DNA of 56,093 nt from Oscillospiraceae bacterium (GTDB lineage: Bacteria; Bacillota; Clostridia; Oscillospirales; Acutalibacteraceae). Position numbers and translations under genes: made by a program. The notes under the pieces are model-generated. The model saw only the letters and a program-made list of their open reading frames with translations, was not told where the DNA came from and made no database searches. This document shows, piece after piece, positions 55,707 through 56,093 of this stretch; the first letter of the stretch is position 1, and each line of letters begins with the position of its first letter. The stretch covers positions 1-56,093 of the forward strand of contig WRMQ01000004.1 of assembly GCA_009777055.1 (NCBI GenBank), given 5' to 3'.

Positions 55707-56093
55707 ATGTTAGAAAAGATTAAAATCAAAGAGGTTTCCTCGCATCTTGGGGCGACCAACAAGACGATTGTGGATCTGCTTTCCCGCTATTTTAAGGGAA
55801 CGCGGAACCTCAATTCCGTTCTGCAGGAGGCGGAGCTGGATGTGATATTGGAGCATTTCACCCGCGCGAAGGCGGTGGAAAGCTTCGACGAATACTTCGC
55901 GCTGGGGCTTTCGCAGCAGCAGCCGAAGCCCGCAAAAGCGGCGCCCGAAAAAGCCGAAACCAAGGCGGCGCAGGACCCGGCAAAAACGGCCGAAGGCAAG
56001 GAAAAAACGGCCGAGGGCAAGGAAAAAACGCAGCGGCCGGAAAAGAAGGCGGACAAAGAAAAAGAGCCGCCAAAGCCGGCGCAGGCACGCCCT
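55707..56093 (+). CDS. infB: Translation initiation factor IF-2, N-terminal part (truncated by window end)
   Basis: MLEKIKIKEVSSHLGATNKTIVDLLSRYFKG followed by K/A/E-rich linker; conserved operon position. Not in the ORF track because it runs off the end. Confidence 0.85.
   Translation, partial: MLEKIKIKEVSSHLGATNKTIVDLLSRYFKGTRNLNSVLQEAELDVILEHFTRAKAVESFDEYFALGLSQQQPKPAKAAPEKAETKAAQDPAKTAEGKEKTAEGKEKTQRPEKKADKEKEPPKPAQARP

Overview
The window is a chromosomal segment of a GC-rich, spore-forming Firmicute (Clostridia-like). I infer this from BofA, YaaL, YlbJ and a SigH-like sigma factor. It runs from the infC-rpmI-rplT operon to the rimP-nusA-ylxR-ylxQ-infB operon. Between these are dprA-topA-trmFO-plsX-rnc, purD-purL, rnhA, rsmA, thyA, a FprA/rubredoxin pair, an RfbB-like dehydratase, manA and several secreted or hypothetical proteins. 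There is no CRISPR array, phage module or classical transposase. The main candidate for an undescribed system is at 17.5-20.6 kb. There, an Asn/Gly/Pro-rich coat-like protein faces a five-ORF, translationally coupled operon of hypercharged, Cys-containing proteins built on an 11-residue (hendecad) repeat. Both transcription units are preceded by the same sigma-K-like promoter, CACC-N16-CATANNNT. Other notable points: (i) a GH130 mannosyl-phosphorylase fused to a phosphohexomutase, with a strange AT-only insert; (ii) families of short-period repeats sitting flush against ORF ends and sometimes supplying start/stop codons; (iii) two symmetric divergent promoters with back-to-back palindromic -35 boxes; (iv) a tRNA-like remnant lacking a normal anticodon arm; (v) two AKY-type secreted proteins, one a Gly-rich fibre-like protein; (vi) a 129-nt pure pyrimidine tract; (vii) MITE-like and REP-like elements. 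All calls were made by eye from sequence and the supplied ORF track; no database search was run.
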